A stretch of DNA of 64,000 nucleotides from Neobacillus ginsengisoli (GCF_030813055.1 NZ_JAUSTW010000004.1:186001-250000), one strand, 5' to 3'; counted from the first letter of the stretch, positions 1 to 8,258 are shown. Made by a program: numbers and translations. The notes: a model not told the origin generated them from the sequence alone.

Positions 1-1104
1 ATATACTTGAATCGCTTGCTGGACAGCGTCCCTCACTTTTTGGGCTCCGTCGTTGAGTGTTCCATTCAATCGAAGTTGATAAACCGGCAAATTTTTCAAC
101 GGCAGACGAGCAGGATCTACCTGGATAGTAGCACCACTGATATGTGTGGTTTGTGTTCCCGCACCTAGCACCGTTGCCCGGACTGTTTCAGCTGGTGGAA
201 TCCATTCCCAGCTTTTCAGTTCAGGATTATCCTGGAGCGCTTTTGCCAGATAGACGCCAATATCAGGATAATTAATAGAGGAGAATTCCTGAGCATATAT
301 GCATTCGCTCACCCCGCCTGAAAACATGATTTGATCAATTGGAACATCCCAATCCGGCAGATGTCCAAGTAGCAATACCTCGTCTTCAGCAGTGACATTC
401 CGCTGCAAAACATGAACTAATATCCTCGACATGGCCTGTGTAACAAGTCGTATGCAGTCCGAATCTCGCGGATCGCCAACCGATAAAGCAACTCCTAATT
501 GCTTCAATAATTCACGGACTGGAGGCGAAATATTCTTCACCTTATCTTTATTAAATTCGATTAGTCGTCCACCGATATGAAGGGTGCAGGTTCCCTGCAA
601 TTGCCCCCTTTGGAAAACTGCGATATTCGCTGTTCCACCGCCAATATCGATATTGGCGATTGTTTTCCCTGTATCCTTGGAACGCTGGTACGCACCAGAG
701 CCTTTTGCTGCAATAATCCCTTCTAAATCAGGACCAGCAGTTGCGACTAAAAATTCACCCGCTTGGTCGGACAAATGATGAAGCATTTCTTCAGCATTTT
801 CCTTTGTTGCTGTTTCACCTGTTATAATGATTGCACCCGTTTGAATATCCTGCGGACGAACACCTGCTTTTTTGTACTCTTGCTCCACCAACGCGAGAAC
901 GGATTCCATATCAATCAACGTCTCACCTCGAAGTGGAGTCCGATAAATCGAACTTTTATAGAGAATTTCTTTTTCGGTAATCTCAATTCGCGGCACATGG
1001 GTTGAACCAGCTGTATTCACCAGCGTAAATCGGCTCAAAATCAACTTGGTGGTACTTGTGCCTATATCGATTCCAGCACTTAGAATGTGTTCCTTCCTTT
1101 GCAA
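1..1104 (-). CDS. eutA: EutA, ethanolamine ammonia-lyase reactivating factor (3' end missing)
   Basis: Open frame of 368 codons running off the left edge, so about 100 C-terminal residues are missing compared with the usual 450-480 aa. It opens with TTG at 1104, preceded by GGGGGTG six bases upstream; no ATG fits. Near the N-terminus is an actin/Hsp70-like phosphate loop (AGIDIGTSTTK), and further in NIDIGGGTANIAVF, the second nucleotide-binding motif of the EutA family. Known role: ATP-dependent reactivation of EutBC by exchanging damaged cobalamin. It lies downstream of eutV behind an attenuator with an ANTAR-type hairpin (1129-1179), so it should be read only when EutV is active. EutB and EutC presumably follow outside the window. 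Confidence 0.9.
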   Translation of the reverse strand, partial: MQRKEHILSAGIDIGTSTTKLILSRFTLVNTAGSTHVPRIEITEKEILYKSSIYRTPLRGETLIDMESVLALVEQEYKKAGVRPQDIQTGAIIITGETATKENAEEMLHHLSDQAGEFLVATAGPDLEGIIAAKGSGAYQRSKDTGKTIANIDIGGGTANIAVFQRGQLQGTCTLHIGGRLIEFNKDKVKNISPPVRELLKQLGVALSVGDPRDSDCIRLVTQAMSRILVHVLQRNVTAEDEVLLLGHLPDWDVPIDQIMFSGGVSECIYAQEFSSINYPDIGVYLAKALQDNPELKSWEWIPPAETVRATVLGAGTQTTHISGATIQVDPARLPLKNLPVYQLRLNGTLNDGAQKVRDAVQQAIQVY

Positions 1105-1118
1105 CAGTTTCACCCCCT

Positions 1119-1179
1119 ATAAAAACAAAACGGCGCTTAAACAACGATTGATATAATCGTTATTTAGGCGCCGTTGCCC
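1119..1179 (-). promoter_or_regulatory. EutV (ANTAR) antiterminator hairpin overlapping a terminator, eutA leader
   Basis: On the minus strand GGGC, hexaloop AACGGC and GCCU form a small hairpin (1179-1166, last pair G-U) with A at loop position 1 and G at position 4, the ANTAR-target signature. The loop and 3' arm are also the start of a long terminator stem (1175-1155 with 1149-1129, about 21 pairs with wobbles) followed by TTGTTTTTAT. The two folds exclude each other, as in known eut attenuators. The second upstream hairpin (P1) of the usual dual motif was not evident. Confidence 0.75.
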
Positions 1180-1198
1180 TATTTTATTCTTTTATTAG

Positions 1199-1795
1199 TT
1201 AGCCGACTGAAGCATTAGAGTCTAATTCTCTGTGGAGAATAATGTAATCAGCCACTGACTTCAGGGTCTTTCCATGGTTCATACTATAGGATCTCAACAT
1301 TTTAAATGCTTGCTCTTCACTAACCTGATATACTTCCATTAGGATTCCTTTTGCCCGCTGGATCGTTTTCTGGTCTTCTATTTTTTCTTCCATTTTCTTT
1401 ATATCATTTGTCAAAGCTTTCAAGCGATTTGCTTGTGCCATCGCAATCTCAACCGCAGGAATTAGATCCCTCTCAGAAATGGGTTTTACCAGATAACCGA
1501 GAATATGAGCATTCTTTGCTTCTTCTACCAAATCACGCTCACTATATGCTGTCAAAAGGAGGACTGGAATTTGGTAAGCTTGATAGATGATTCGGCCCGC
1601 CTTAATGCCATTCATCTTCGGCATTTTGACATCCATAACAATCAAATCAGGTTTATGTAGAGCGGCTAACTCTATCGCAGTATCGCCTGAATTCGCCTCC
1701 GCAACAACATCAAAGCCTGCTTCTTTTAACATTTCTTTGATGTCCATGCGTAGAATAGATTCATCTTCCACAACCATAATTCTGGATTTACCCAT
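1199..1795 (-). CDS. eutV: EutV, response regulator with ANTAR RNA-binding domain
   Basis: 198 aa. Receiver domain at about 5-118: acidic pair in VVEDES, phospho-acceptor Asp55 in LIVMDVKMP, Thr in LLLTAYS and Lys in LVKP. A helical linker leads to a C-terminal ANTAR domain (about 135-190, IQRAKGILMEVYQVSEEQAF region). Known role: phosphorylated EutV dimerises and binds hexaloop hairpins in eut leaders to prevent termination. It starts just after the eutW stop, so the two are co-translated. ATG at 1795 is used here; an in-frame TTG at 1801 has closer spacing to the AGAGAGG site and may be the real start. The matching RNA sites at 1119-1179, 3258-3311 and 4243-4284 support the assignment. Confidence 0.93.
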   Translation of the reverse strand: MGKSRIMVVEDESILRMDIKEMLKEAGFDVVAEANSGDTAIELAALHKPDLIVMDVKMPKMNGIKAGRIIYQAYQIPVLLLTAYSERDLVEEAKNAHILGYLVKPISERDLIPAVEIAMAQANRLKALTNDIKKMEEKIEDQKTIQRAKGILMEVYQVSEEQAFKMLRSYSMNHGKTLKSVADYIILHRELDSNASVG

Positions 1796-1801
1796 GTCCA
1801 A

Positions 1802-3238
1802 TCATTCCTCTCTGTCCGGGAACGTTACCCAAGCCATTGTCCCTTGCCCGTTTTTTGGCAAATATCCAAATTTCCCATTTAGGTCATAACTCGTGAGATT
1901 TTTTACAATCTCAATCCCTAAGTGATTCGTATCGATGTAATCATCCAACCCATTTCCATCATCAAAGACACCTAGTTCAATCATTTGACCATTTCGCTTG
2001 AAATGAATCGTTATATTCCCTTTAGAACGCCCAATAAAGGCATGTTTCATACAATTTTGTATCAATTCTGTCACGATTAAGGCTAATGACACTGCTTGTG
2101 CAGAGTTTAACTCGATATCCTCTTCCGTATGTATATCAATCGAAACTGAACAATCCGGTTGGTAGGGAAAGAAAACCTGCCCAGTCGTAATTTTCTTGAT
2201 AATATTGACCATGTTTACCTTTTCGATCCCGCTGTTAGAAAGCACATCATGTACGGCAGCAATACTCGCTATTCGATTGAGGCTTTCTTGATATAATTGT
2301 TTCGTTTCCTCCGGCACACCCCGTCTCATCTGCATCCGAAGCAGACTAGCTACCGTTTGCAGATTGTTTTTGACCCGGTGGTGAATCTCCTTAATTACGA
2401 CCTGATTTACCATTAGCTGACGCTCCTTATCCCTTAAATCTGTTATATCACGGATATAGAGCAGCATACGTTTGGAATCCGCCTTCTTATCGAGTAAACA
2501 GATTGACCTAAGAATAAAAACCTTATCCATACTTCTCACTTCACGTTGAGCGATCCCTCGATGGGAAAAATCTGTTTCGTCTACGAACGGCAGGACCTGC
2601 AGAATGTCTCGATTCGTTAAATTTTGGGTTTGATTCAGGCTGTGTTCTCTTATTAGTCCAATTGCAAAGTTATTGGCATACTGGATTGCACCGTCTTCCC
2701 CTAAAAGAATTAAAGCTTCTTCAAGATAATCAGGTATCATTTGGTCTTTTAGAACGATATCCCATGTTCGCCCAAATTCTGCGGTTGTTTCAGACAAGAT
2801 GGCAAGCTCCTGTTCCTGCTCCACTTGGGGGGTAATGTCTGTTTCCAAAATCAATAGTCCAATCGTAAGCCCTTCTTGATTTTGAATTGGAGTTACATTC
2901 TGACAAACATGTGACCCTTCGTGCGTTAAAGCCCGGTTCATCATAACAGGTCTACCTGTTCGATAGGCTTTGAAAACAGCAGGTTCATAGGATGCTAGGA
3001 TCTTCTTCTCCACCACCCGATATCTGTATAGCGACGGAGCCGTAGATGGTACTGCCTCCGCTATAACTACAGCTGTTTGAGGATCTTCTGTTACACAGTC
3101 AATAAAAACATTCCCTTGGGCGAGATCTGCAATCATCTGCAGCGACTTGCTTTTCTCCACTAAAATCTCAATATCTTTCACAGTTAATGAAGTATGCAGC
3201 TTGCAAAGTCTGTTAATCTGTTGTTTAACATCGGTCAT
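1802..3238 (-). CDS. eutW: EutW, ethanolamine-responsive sensor histidine kinase
   Basis: 478 aa, no clear membrane segment, so probably cytosolic. N-terminal sensor region (about 1-150), a PAS-like part (about 170-270) ending LLYIRDITDLRDKERQL, then a HisKA_2-type dimerisation/phospho-acceptor helix with EIHHRVKNNLQ (His about 287) and an HATPase domain with N-box LIQNCMKHAF and GDDGNGL-like G-box (FDDGNGLDD). EutW senses ethanolamine and phosphorylates EutV in enterococci and listeriae. ATG 3238 is chosen because of AAAGGGG eight bases upstream; the longer TTG frame (3271) begins inside the leader terminator U-tract. Preceded by an ANTAR-type attenuator, so the sensor gene itself appears autoregulated by EutV. 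Confidence 0.92.
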   Translation of the reverse strand: MTDVKQQINRLCKLHTSLTVKDIEILVEKSKSLQMIADLAQGNVFIDCVTEDPQTAVVIAEAVPSTAPSLYRYRVVEKKILASYEPAVFKAYRTGRPVMMNRALTHEGSHVCQNVTPIQNQEGLTIGLLILETDITPQVEQEQELAILSETTAEFGRTWDIVLKDQMIPDYLEEALILLGEDGAIQYANNFAIGLIREHSLNQTQNLTNRDILQVLPFVDETDFSHRGIAQREVRSMDKVFILRSICLLDKKADSKRMLLYIRDITDLRDKERQLMVNQVVIKEIHHRVKNNLQTVASLLRMQMRRGVPEETKQLYQESLNRIASIAAVHDVLSNSGIEKVNMVNIIKKITTGQVFFPYQPDCSVSIDIHTEEDIELNSAQAVSLALIVTELIQNCMKHAFIGRSKGNITIHFKRNGQMIELGVFDDGNGLDDYIDTNHLGIEIVKNLTSYDLNGKFGYLPKNGQGTMAWVTFPDREE

Positions 3239-3257
3239 TTTTGGTGCCCCTTTAGAT

Positions 3258-3311
3258 AAAAAAAGCACCAATCTACATAGACCATCTATGTGGATAGGCG
3301 CCTTTGCCTAT
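3258..3311 (-). promoter_or_regulatory. EutV (ANTAR) hairpin overlapping a terminator, eutW leader
   Basis: Minus strand: perfect 6-bp stem AUAGGC/GCCUAU (3311-3306, 3299-3294) closing hexaloop AAAGGC with A1 and G4. The last three loop bases and the 3' arm also start a long terminator stem (3302-3285 with 3282-3265, two mismatches) followed by seven U. Formation of the first hairpin would destroy the terminator. This is the clearest of the three copies. Confidence 0.8.
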
Positions 3312-3352
3312 ATTCCTATTAATTTGTTAAAACAATTATATAAAAAAATCTA

Positions 3353-3871
3353 TTATTTGAAAAGGCTCTCATGATAAAAAAGTTTTGAATTTTTTTTCAA
3401 TTCTAAAAATTCCTTCATCTCGTTATAAGTCGAACAGGTTACCAATTCCCTTAACTCTTCAATACCATCGTTTTTAATAGATGATGTGACAACGATAGGC
3501 CCCTGAACGATTGCCCTCTTTAATTGAGAGATGGCATGTCCAATATCTGCATGGTCAGCATCCGCTTTGGTGACCACTCCAATTGTCAACTTTGGCATTC
3601 CCGAAGAAAAGCTGGGAGGAAACGTAATTTTTCGATTTGTGGCGTCTTGAATAAACAAGACATGCGTTACCTCTAATACTGTAGCCATGATTGATTTATA
3701 GAAGTAGGGATTTTCTACGTATTCACCTGGTGTATCGACAATCCAATCATAATAATGAAGAGATTGTGTTTTCACGGCCTCAACATTGCGCCCTAATAAT
3801 GCATTTGTCAACGTCGACTTCCCTGCTCCAATTGATCCAATGAGCATCGCCCGATTCGATGTGGTAAACAT
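3353..3871 (-). CDS. eutP: EutP, GTPase-like / acetate kinase family protein of the eut operon
   Basis: 172 aa, family-typical length (about 150-170). P-loop GSIGAGKSTL (about 12-21), switch-type DTPGEY (about 47-52) and a TKAD motif for base recognition (about 112-115). EutP/PduV proteins are small Ras-like NTPases linked to bacterial microcompartments; the Salmonella EutP has been reported to act as an acetate kinase, so the name GTPase may be misleading. It begins 14 bases after eutS with a GGAAGGAG site and is clearly in the same transcript. An attenuator lies between it and eutW. Confidence 0.88.
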   Translation of the reverse strand: MFTTSNRAMLIGSIGAGKSTLTNALLGRNVEAVKTQSLHYYDWIVDTPGEYVENPYFYKSIMATVLEVTHVLFIQDATNRKITFPPSFSSGMPKLTIGVVTKADADHADIGHAISQLKRAIVQGPIVVTSSIKNDGIEELRELVTCSTYNEMKEFLELKKNSKLFYHESLFK

Positions 3872-3885
3872 TAAGATACTCCTTC

Positions 3886-4227
3886 CTAAGATTTTGTAAT
3901 AGCAGCAGGGGTATAGCCAAGATTTTCAGATAAAAAGGTATTAATCCTTTGCATTGCCATATCCACTTCAGATACGCTGCCTACTAAAACTAGGCTTCCA
4001 GTAAATCGATCAAGGAATCCAAGCGAAACATTGGCAGCCTTGGTTGCTAAATCACCAGCTATAATGACGGTTTCACTTGGGGTCAACGTTAATATCCCGA
4101 TAGACCCCGACCTTTGTATCCCTAACTTATCAAATAACTCTTCATCTGGATTGGCAATCAAATGGCTTAGGGTAACTTGTTTTCCAGGGACAAATTCTTG
4201 AATAAATCGCTTTTTTTCATCAGCCAT
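3886..4227 (-). CDS. eutS: EutS, bacterial microcompartment shell protein
   Basis: 113 aa single BMC-fold protein. The start region FIQEFVPGKQVTLSHLIANP and the GILTLTPSETVIIAGDLATKAANV and GFLDRFTGSLV segments match the EutS/PduU family, which forms circularly permuted, bent hexamers in the ethanolamine metabolosome shell. ATG 4227 is chosen with AGGAGG eight bases upstream; the longer TTG frame is unlikely. First gene of the operon, behind an extended -10 promoter and an ANTAR-type attenuator. Presence of a shell gene says the operon encodes a compartment, not only the lyase. Confidence 0.93.
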   Translation of the reverse strand: MADEKKRFIQEFVPGKQVTLSHLIANPDEELFDKLGIQRSGSIGILTLTPSETVIIAGDLATKAANVSLGFLDRFTGSLVLVGSVSEVDMAMQRINTFLSENLGYTPAAITKS

Positions 4228-4242
4228 GTACAATACCTCCTA

Positions 4243-4284
4243 AAAAATAAAGCCCACTTCCAAAAGGAAATGGGCTTCGCTGCC
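4243..4284 (-). promoter_or_regulatory. EutV (ANTAR) hairpin overlapping a terminator, eutS leader
   Basis: Minus strand: GGC (4284-4282), hexaloop AGCGAA (A1, G4), GCC (4275-4273). The GCC arm is the start of the terminator arm GCCCATTTCC (4275-4266), loop UUUU, GGAAGTGGGC (4261-4252), then UUUAUUUUUU. Same arrangement as in the eutW and eutA leaders. The stem is only three G-C pairs, shorter than in the eutW copy. Confidence 0.72.
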
Positions 4285-4302
4285 TAGATTATTTTTGTAA
4301 TT

Positions 4303-4311
4303 ATTATATCA
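4303..4311 (-). promoter_or_regulatory. Extended -10 promoter of the eut operon
   Basis: Minus strand TGATATAAT is a perfect TGnTATAAT extended -10. No good -35 is visible, as is usual for this class. The expected start (about 4296) leaves only some ten bases before the ANTAR hairpin. Confidence 0.6.
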
Positions 4312-4373
4312 TAGGTATTTCGAATTTGCTTAATTTTTAAAATATTTTTTATTACATTTAGCTGAAAACATTT

Positions 4374-5561
4374 TTAGAATTTATTTCTTAACATGCCATA
4401 AATCTGATTATTCACTACTCCAAGTGATTTCACCCCGTTTTGGACATTGGAAAGCAACACGACGAATTCATTTCCGTTTTTGCTGAAGCTATTGAGCGCG
4501 TTCCAACCTGGAAGGACGCCGTGATCAGAATAGCTTCCAGGATCCCGATATAAACCAAGACCATAATTATGCTTAAATGGCGTGAAAAACTGCTTTAAGC
4601 TTTCCTGAGTTAATAATTTTCCAGAATACAACGCTTTATCGAATAAATACATATCATATGGAGTTGTATAGATATCACCGCAGCCAAATAACTCGGACAT
4701 ATCGGGAAGTGCGGGTGAAATCATTTCATTTTCTTTTTGCTTGTATCCTTTTGAGGGAAACGGTTGGTCGTAATATGAATCTCCAAACCCTGTATGTTTC
4801 ATGCCTGCTTTCGTAAAAATATGTCCATTTACATAGCTTTCGAGCGGTTCTTTCGTTATTTTTTCAACGATGTAAGCAAGGATGGAATAGTTAGAATCAC
4901 TATAATACCAGTTTGTTCCGGGTTGAAATTTTAATTTCCCTTTTTCAATCTTCTTTATTAAATCTTCGTGGGAAATTTTCTGTACTGTTTCCGAATGTTC
5001 AGGTATTCCCGAAGTGTGCGTTAATAAATGATAAAGCTTGATTTGATTCCCATTTGGAAAATCAGGAATATATTCGGATAAAAAATCATTGATATTCAGC
5101 TTCCCTTGTTCTTGCAGCTGCATGATAGCTGTAGAAATAAACACTTTTGTAATCGACCCAATATAAAAAACTGTTTCCGAATTATTCGGAAGTTTGTTTT
5201 CAAAGTCAGCTAACCCATATCCCTTATTTAGAACAACCTTATTATCCTTTACAACCAGCGCGGTACCGTTAAAGTTTAAACTCTTTAAATATTCGTCAAC
5301 TGCTGAGTCGTTATTCACATCTACTACCTTGGGAACCACAGCCTTATCCCGTGGCGGATCTTTTTTCAAAACGCGATGGACAATTTTGTTGATCTTAGCA
5401 GTTTTAGGAGCCTGTAAAAAATGGTGGGTAATATTCGTAATAAAAGTGATCATTGCAGCAGAAATAAATAAAAGTAAAAATCGCTTTATAGAACGTTTTA
5501 ACTTCCTTTTCGGCCACACTTTCGATCGCGTATTCAATTCATCTGGTCGGAACTCCGCCAT
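4374..5561 (-). CDS. Serine hydrolase, class C beta-lactamase / D-Ala-D-Ala carboxypeptidase fold
   Basis: 395 aa. Basic N-terminus, then one membrane segment (about residues 27-45), so anchored with the domain outside. Active-site SxxK is seen as GSITKVF, followed by LLTHTSGIPEH, and the third motif as DHGVLPGW. The second motif, usually Y-S-N, reads Y-S-D (WYYSDSNYS). These PBP-like enzymes act on peptidoglycan peptides, D-amino-acid esters or amides; substrate cannot be told here. ATG 5561 has AAAGGTGAT upstream; GTG/ATG codons slightly upstream are alternatives. Monocistronic; the eut promoter lies just downstream. Confidence 0.8.
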   Translation of the reverse strand: MAEFRPDELNTRSKVWPKRKLKRSIKRFLLLFISAAMITFITNITHHFLQAPKTAKINKIVHRVLKKDPPRDKAVVPKVVDVNNDSAVDEYLKSLNFNGTALVVKDNKVVLNKGYGLADFENKLPNNSETVFYIGSITKVFISTAIMQLQEQGKLNINDFLSEYIPDFPNGNQIKLYHLLTHTSGIPEHSETVQKISHEDLIKKIEKGKLKFQPGTNWYYSDSNYSILAYIVEKITKEPLESYVNGHIFTKAGMKHTGFGDSYYDQPFPSKGYKQKENEMISPALPDMSELFGCGDIYTTPYDMYLFDKALYSGKLLTQESLKQFFTPFKHNYGLGLYRDPGSYSDHGVLPGWNALNSFSKNGNEFVVLLSNVQNGVKSLGVVNNQIYGMLRNKF

Positions 5562-5653
5562 ATTCATCACCTTTCCATTACATTCACATTATTAAATCCA
5601 AAAACCATACCTACTTGATTCGTGATGAATCGAAAAAATTCCTCCATAAATTA

Positions 5654-5708
5654 GGTGCCTGTCACCGTTCGTGGACATTTTTCGGACTTTGTCCTCTCCA
5701 AGTGGACA
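5654..5708 (+). repeat. Dispersed palindromic repeat, copy 1
   Basis: GGTGCCTGTCACC head, then CGTTCGTGGACA, a spacer, TGTCC and a closing GGACA. Same plan as copies at 21751, 23530, 24234, 25706 and 26810. It sits in the 350-base gap between the serine hydrolase and lysE genes, which is otherwise AT-rich with no open frame seen. Confidence 0.7.
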
Positions 5709-5842
5709 CTCTCAACATTCACGATTATCGGCATATTTTCCATGAAATAAATATATAACAACATTTATCGTTTATAAATAAATATTTTTTGAATATCATT
5801 GAAAAAATATTGTTTAAAATAAAAAACAACCAAATTAAAGAC

Positions 5843-5887
5843 AAATAAAAGAGCCCGATCAGCTTTCTAAAACCAGCTAATCGGGCT
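5843..5887 (-). terminator. Terminator of lysE-family gene
   Basis: Minus strand hairpin AGCCCGATTAGCTGG / AAAGCTGATCGGGCT followed by CTTTTATTTG. Confidence 0.75.
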
Positions 5888-5913
5888 TCATCTTGCATTA
5901 CATTCAGAGTTCT

Positions 5914-6528
5914 TTATTTTTGACCTTGAAGAGCCAATTGGAGCCCTAGTCCAATATAGATGGATCCTACTACCTTTCCTTGCCAACGGGAGAGTTTGCC
6001 GGTCTTTGGTTTGAATCGATTTCCTATTGAGCTTACTATAAACGCAAGTAAGGTTGTATATAAAATACTCATTAACACGAACGTGAGGCCAAGGGTCAAG
6101 AGCTGAAATACTACGGGAGTCCCGCCGTTGTGGACAAATTGCGGTAAAAACGCCAAGAAAAACAGAGCCGTTTTCGGATTAAGCAATTCAATTAATAATG
6201 CCTGGCGAAATGACACAGCAGGTTTTGCATTACTCTCAACAGGTTTATCTTGTTTTTTCGATTTTTCCAGGAGGGATTTAATGCCTAAAAAAATTAAATA
6301 GGCAGCTCCTAAATATTTAACAATTTCAAAAGCGAGTGCTGATGTCATTAAAATAGCTGAAAGTCCAAGGACAGCTGCCACAGTATGGATTAAGTCACCA
6401 ACGGCAATTCCAACGCCCGTAATAATCCCACCTTTCCTTCCCCCTCTTACCGTTTGAGATATTGTTAATAATACAGCCGGTCCCGGGATTAGAAATAACA
6501 CCAATACCACCAATATAAATGCCGCCAT
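5914..6528 (-). CDS. LysE/RhtB family amino-acid exporter
   Basis: 204 aa, the normal size of the family, almost wholly hydrophobic with five to six membrane segments. The N-terminal FLIPGPAVLLTISQT and the LIELLNPKTALFFLAFLPQF segment (about 112-131) are hallmark LysE/RhtB motifs. Members export amino acids such as homoserine, threonine or lysine; substrate is not predictable. AGGAGAG lies upstream of ATG 6528. Single gene with its own terminator at 5843-5887. Confidence 0.9.
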   Translation of the reverse strand: MAAFILVVLVLFLIPGPAVLLTISQTVRGGRKGGIITGVGIAVGDLIHTVAAVLGLSAILMTSALAFEIVKYLGAAYLIFLGIKSLLEKSKKQDKPVESNAKPAVSFRQALLIELLNPKTALFFLAFLPQFVHNGGTPVVFQLLTLGLTFVLMSILYTTLLAFIVSSIGNRFKPKTGKLSRWQGKVVGSIYIGLGLQLALQGQK

Positions 6529-6718
6529 TTTCTTCTCTCCTATTTACCTTTTATTTTTGTAGTTCCATGAACATTTCTTTAAGCTATTTTATCATACTAT
6601 TACAAATATTCCCTCTGAAAATCCCACTATAAAGATTTTGTCTTTTGAGTTATATACCGTGGTATGAATTTATTTATATAGAAATAGTTACACTATATAA
6701 AAAATGGAGCGTATCTGG

Positions 6719-7456
6719 ATGGAGAAAAAAATAGCAATATTAACCGATATTCATGGGAATCATTCTGCATTAAAAACAGTTTTGGAGCAAATCGATAAAG
6801 CCAAGGAAGTAGAACACATCTATTGCTTAGGTGATTTAGTAGGAATTGGCTATGAAACAAATGAGGTACTTGAGCTGCTGTTTTCCCATGACAATATTTC
6901 TTTCGTTTTGGGGAACCACGATGAAGCAATCCTGGATATTATCGCAGGCCGCCAACCATACAGCAAGGGGAAGGAAAAAGCGCATCATGAGTGGATCGCA
7001 TCACATTTAAACCCAAAATTTATCTCTTACCTATCTGAAATTCCAACAACATTGAATGCCAAATACAACGGAAAAGAATTACATTTTACACACTATCATT
7101 TAAACGGACAAAATGAATTTTATTCAGTTGATAAAGAACCAACAGAGATGAAACTTGACGAGTTATACCGAACATCAACCGCTGATATTGTTTGTTTTGG
7201 TCATCATCATGTCATTCATCATTTTAAAACAAAGGAACGACTTTATCTAAATCCGGGCTCTTTAGGCTGTAACCTCAAGCCTCTGGCACCATTTGCGATT
7301 TTGAGCATTGGTGAGTGTGGAGAAATAAATGTATCTTTCCTGGAAATACCATATGATAATAAAGAGTTTTTACTGGGGTACAAAACACTTAATGTACCTG
7401 ATTCTGATTATATTTTGAAAATTTTTCATGGGAATCAGCATTTAAAATATCTGTAA
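6719..7456 (+). CDS. Metallophosphoesterase (calcineurin-like, YfcE/diadenosine-tetraphosphatase-like)
   Basis: 245 aa. Metal-binding motifs in order: DIHGNHSAL (residues about 10-18), GDLVGIGYET, GNHDEA, and FGHHHVIH with LNPGSLG near the C-terminus. These coordinate a two-metal centre in small cytosolic phosphodiesterases and phosphatases. ATG 6719 follows GGAG by nine bases; an in-frame ATG at 6704 has no obvious site. Substrate unknown. Convergent with the LysM-3D gene, sharing the terminator at 7466-7491. Confidence 0.88.
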   Translation: MEKKIAILTDIHGNHSALKTVLEQIDKAKEVEHIYCLGDLVGIGYETNEVLELLFSHDNISFVLGNHDEAILDIIAGRQPYSKGKEKAHHEWIASHLNPKFISYLSEIPTTLNAKYNGKELHFTHYHLNGQNEFYSVDKEPTEMKLDELYRTSTADIVCFGHHHVIHHFKTKERLYLNPGSLGCNLKPLAPFAILSIGECGEINVSFLEIPYDNKEFLLGYKTLNVPDSDYILKIFHGNQHLKYL

Positions 7457-7465
7457 AATTAATAA

Positions 7466-7491
7466 AAGCCCTTCTCTATTGAGACGGGCTT
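7466..7491. terminator. Shared terminator between convergent genes
   Basis: AAGCCC and GGGCTT arms with inner CTC/GAG pairing, A-rich on the left and T-rich on the right, usable in both directions. Confidence 0.6.
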
Positions 7492-7496
7492 ATTCA

Positions 7497-8039
7497 TTAT
7501 TTTAGAATTTGTACTTTAACTGTTTTTCTTCCCCAATTAAGCGCTTCCTTTTGTGTAGGAACGAATACATCTATTTTATTCCCCTTCATGGCGCCGCCTG
7601 TATCAGCCGCAATCGCATAACCATAGCCTTCTACATAAACCTTTGAGCCTAATGGAATCACTTTAGGATCAACAGAGATTACTTTTTGATTTGGATTTTT
7701 CTTTAGGTTGATACCGGTTGCTGTTATACCGGAACATCTTGTGCAATTCATGGTATAAGCAGAGGCACTTACCGTGATTTCCTTAACAACACTAGAATTT
7801 TTAGAAACTGCTGCAGTCGCCGGTTTAGAGATAGATAAAGATTGCTTCGGATGAATGTTATCAGATTTAAGATTATTCCATTGTTTTAATTGAGTTACTG
7901 TTATATGGTATGTTTTCGCGATTCGTGACAGTGTATCACCACTTTTAACCGTATATGTATTGGATGCTGCAAACACTCCACTGGAACTACCAAATAGCAA
8001 GGCAGCGGCTGTACCAAAAGTTATCAGTAATTTCTTCAA
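7497..8039 (-). CDS. Secreted LysM-3D domain cell-wall protein (YocH-like)
   Basis: 180 aa. Signal peptide (residues 1-24, cut near VFAAS), one LysM peptidoglycan-binding repeat (about 27-70, YTVKSGDTLSRIAKTYHIT), a short Ser/Ala linker, and a C-terminal 3D domain (about 88-180) with VDPKVIPLGSKVYVEGYG, AADTGGAMKG and IDVF carrying the three conserved Asp. This is the layout of YocH-type muralytic proteins, related to lytic transglycosylases of the Sps/MltA fold, active in the cell wall. Single gene. Confidence 0.9.
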   Translation of the reverse strand: MKKLLITFGTAAALLFGSSSGVFAASNTYTVKSGDTLSRIAKTYHITVTQLKQWNNLKSDNIHPKQSLSISKPATAAVSKNSSVVKEITVSASAYTMNCTRCSGITATGINLKKNPNQKVISVDPKVIPLGSKVYVEGYGYAIAADTGGAMKGNKIDVFVPTQKEALNWGRKTVKVQILK

Positions 8040-8213
8040 AATACAAAACTCCCCTCTATCGATATATTTAAAATACCACAGAAATATTACAGGAGTATTT
8101 CAAGAGATTACTAGTTTCGTTACAAATTGTCGGATAATTGTTTTTGTTGGATTAATTTAGGTTAAATCGCAAATATTGTTATTTTTTGGAACAAGAAAAA
8201 TGCATAAAGGTCA

Positions 8214-8258
8214 TTTAAAAAAATGAGGGCTAGTCCGATGTTGACTCGGACCAACCCT
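8214..8258 (-). terminator. Terminator of the SRPBCC gene
   Basis: AGGGTTGGTCCGA / TCGGACTAGCCCT hairpin on the minus strand followed by CATTTTTTTAA. Confidence 0.75.

Noticed and set aside
1351..1889. Plus-strand open frames across eutV and eutW.
   Set aside because: Shadows of the minus-strand genes; no ribosome-binding sites or recognisable domains.
3312..3352. P1 hairpin of a dual ANTAR motif upstream of the eutW leader hairpin (TAATTG UUUUAA CAAATTA).
   Set aside because: Its hexaloop lacks A1 and G4, and the stem needs a bulge.
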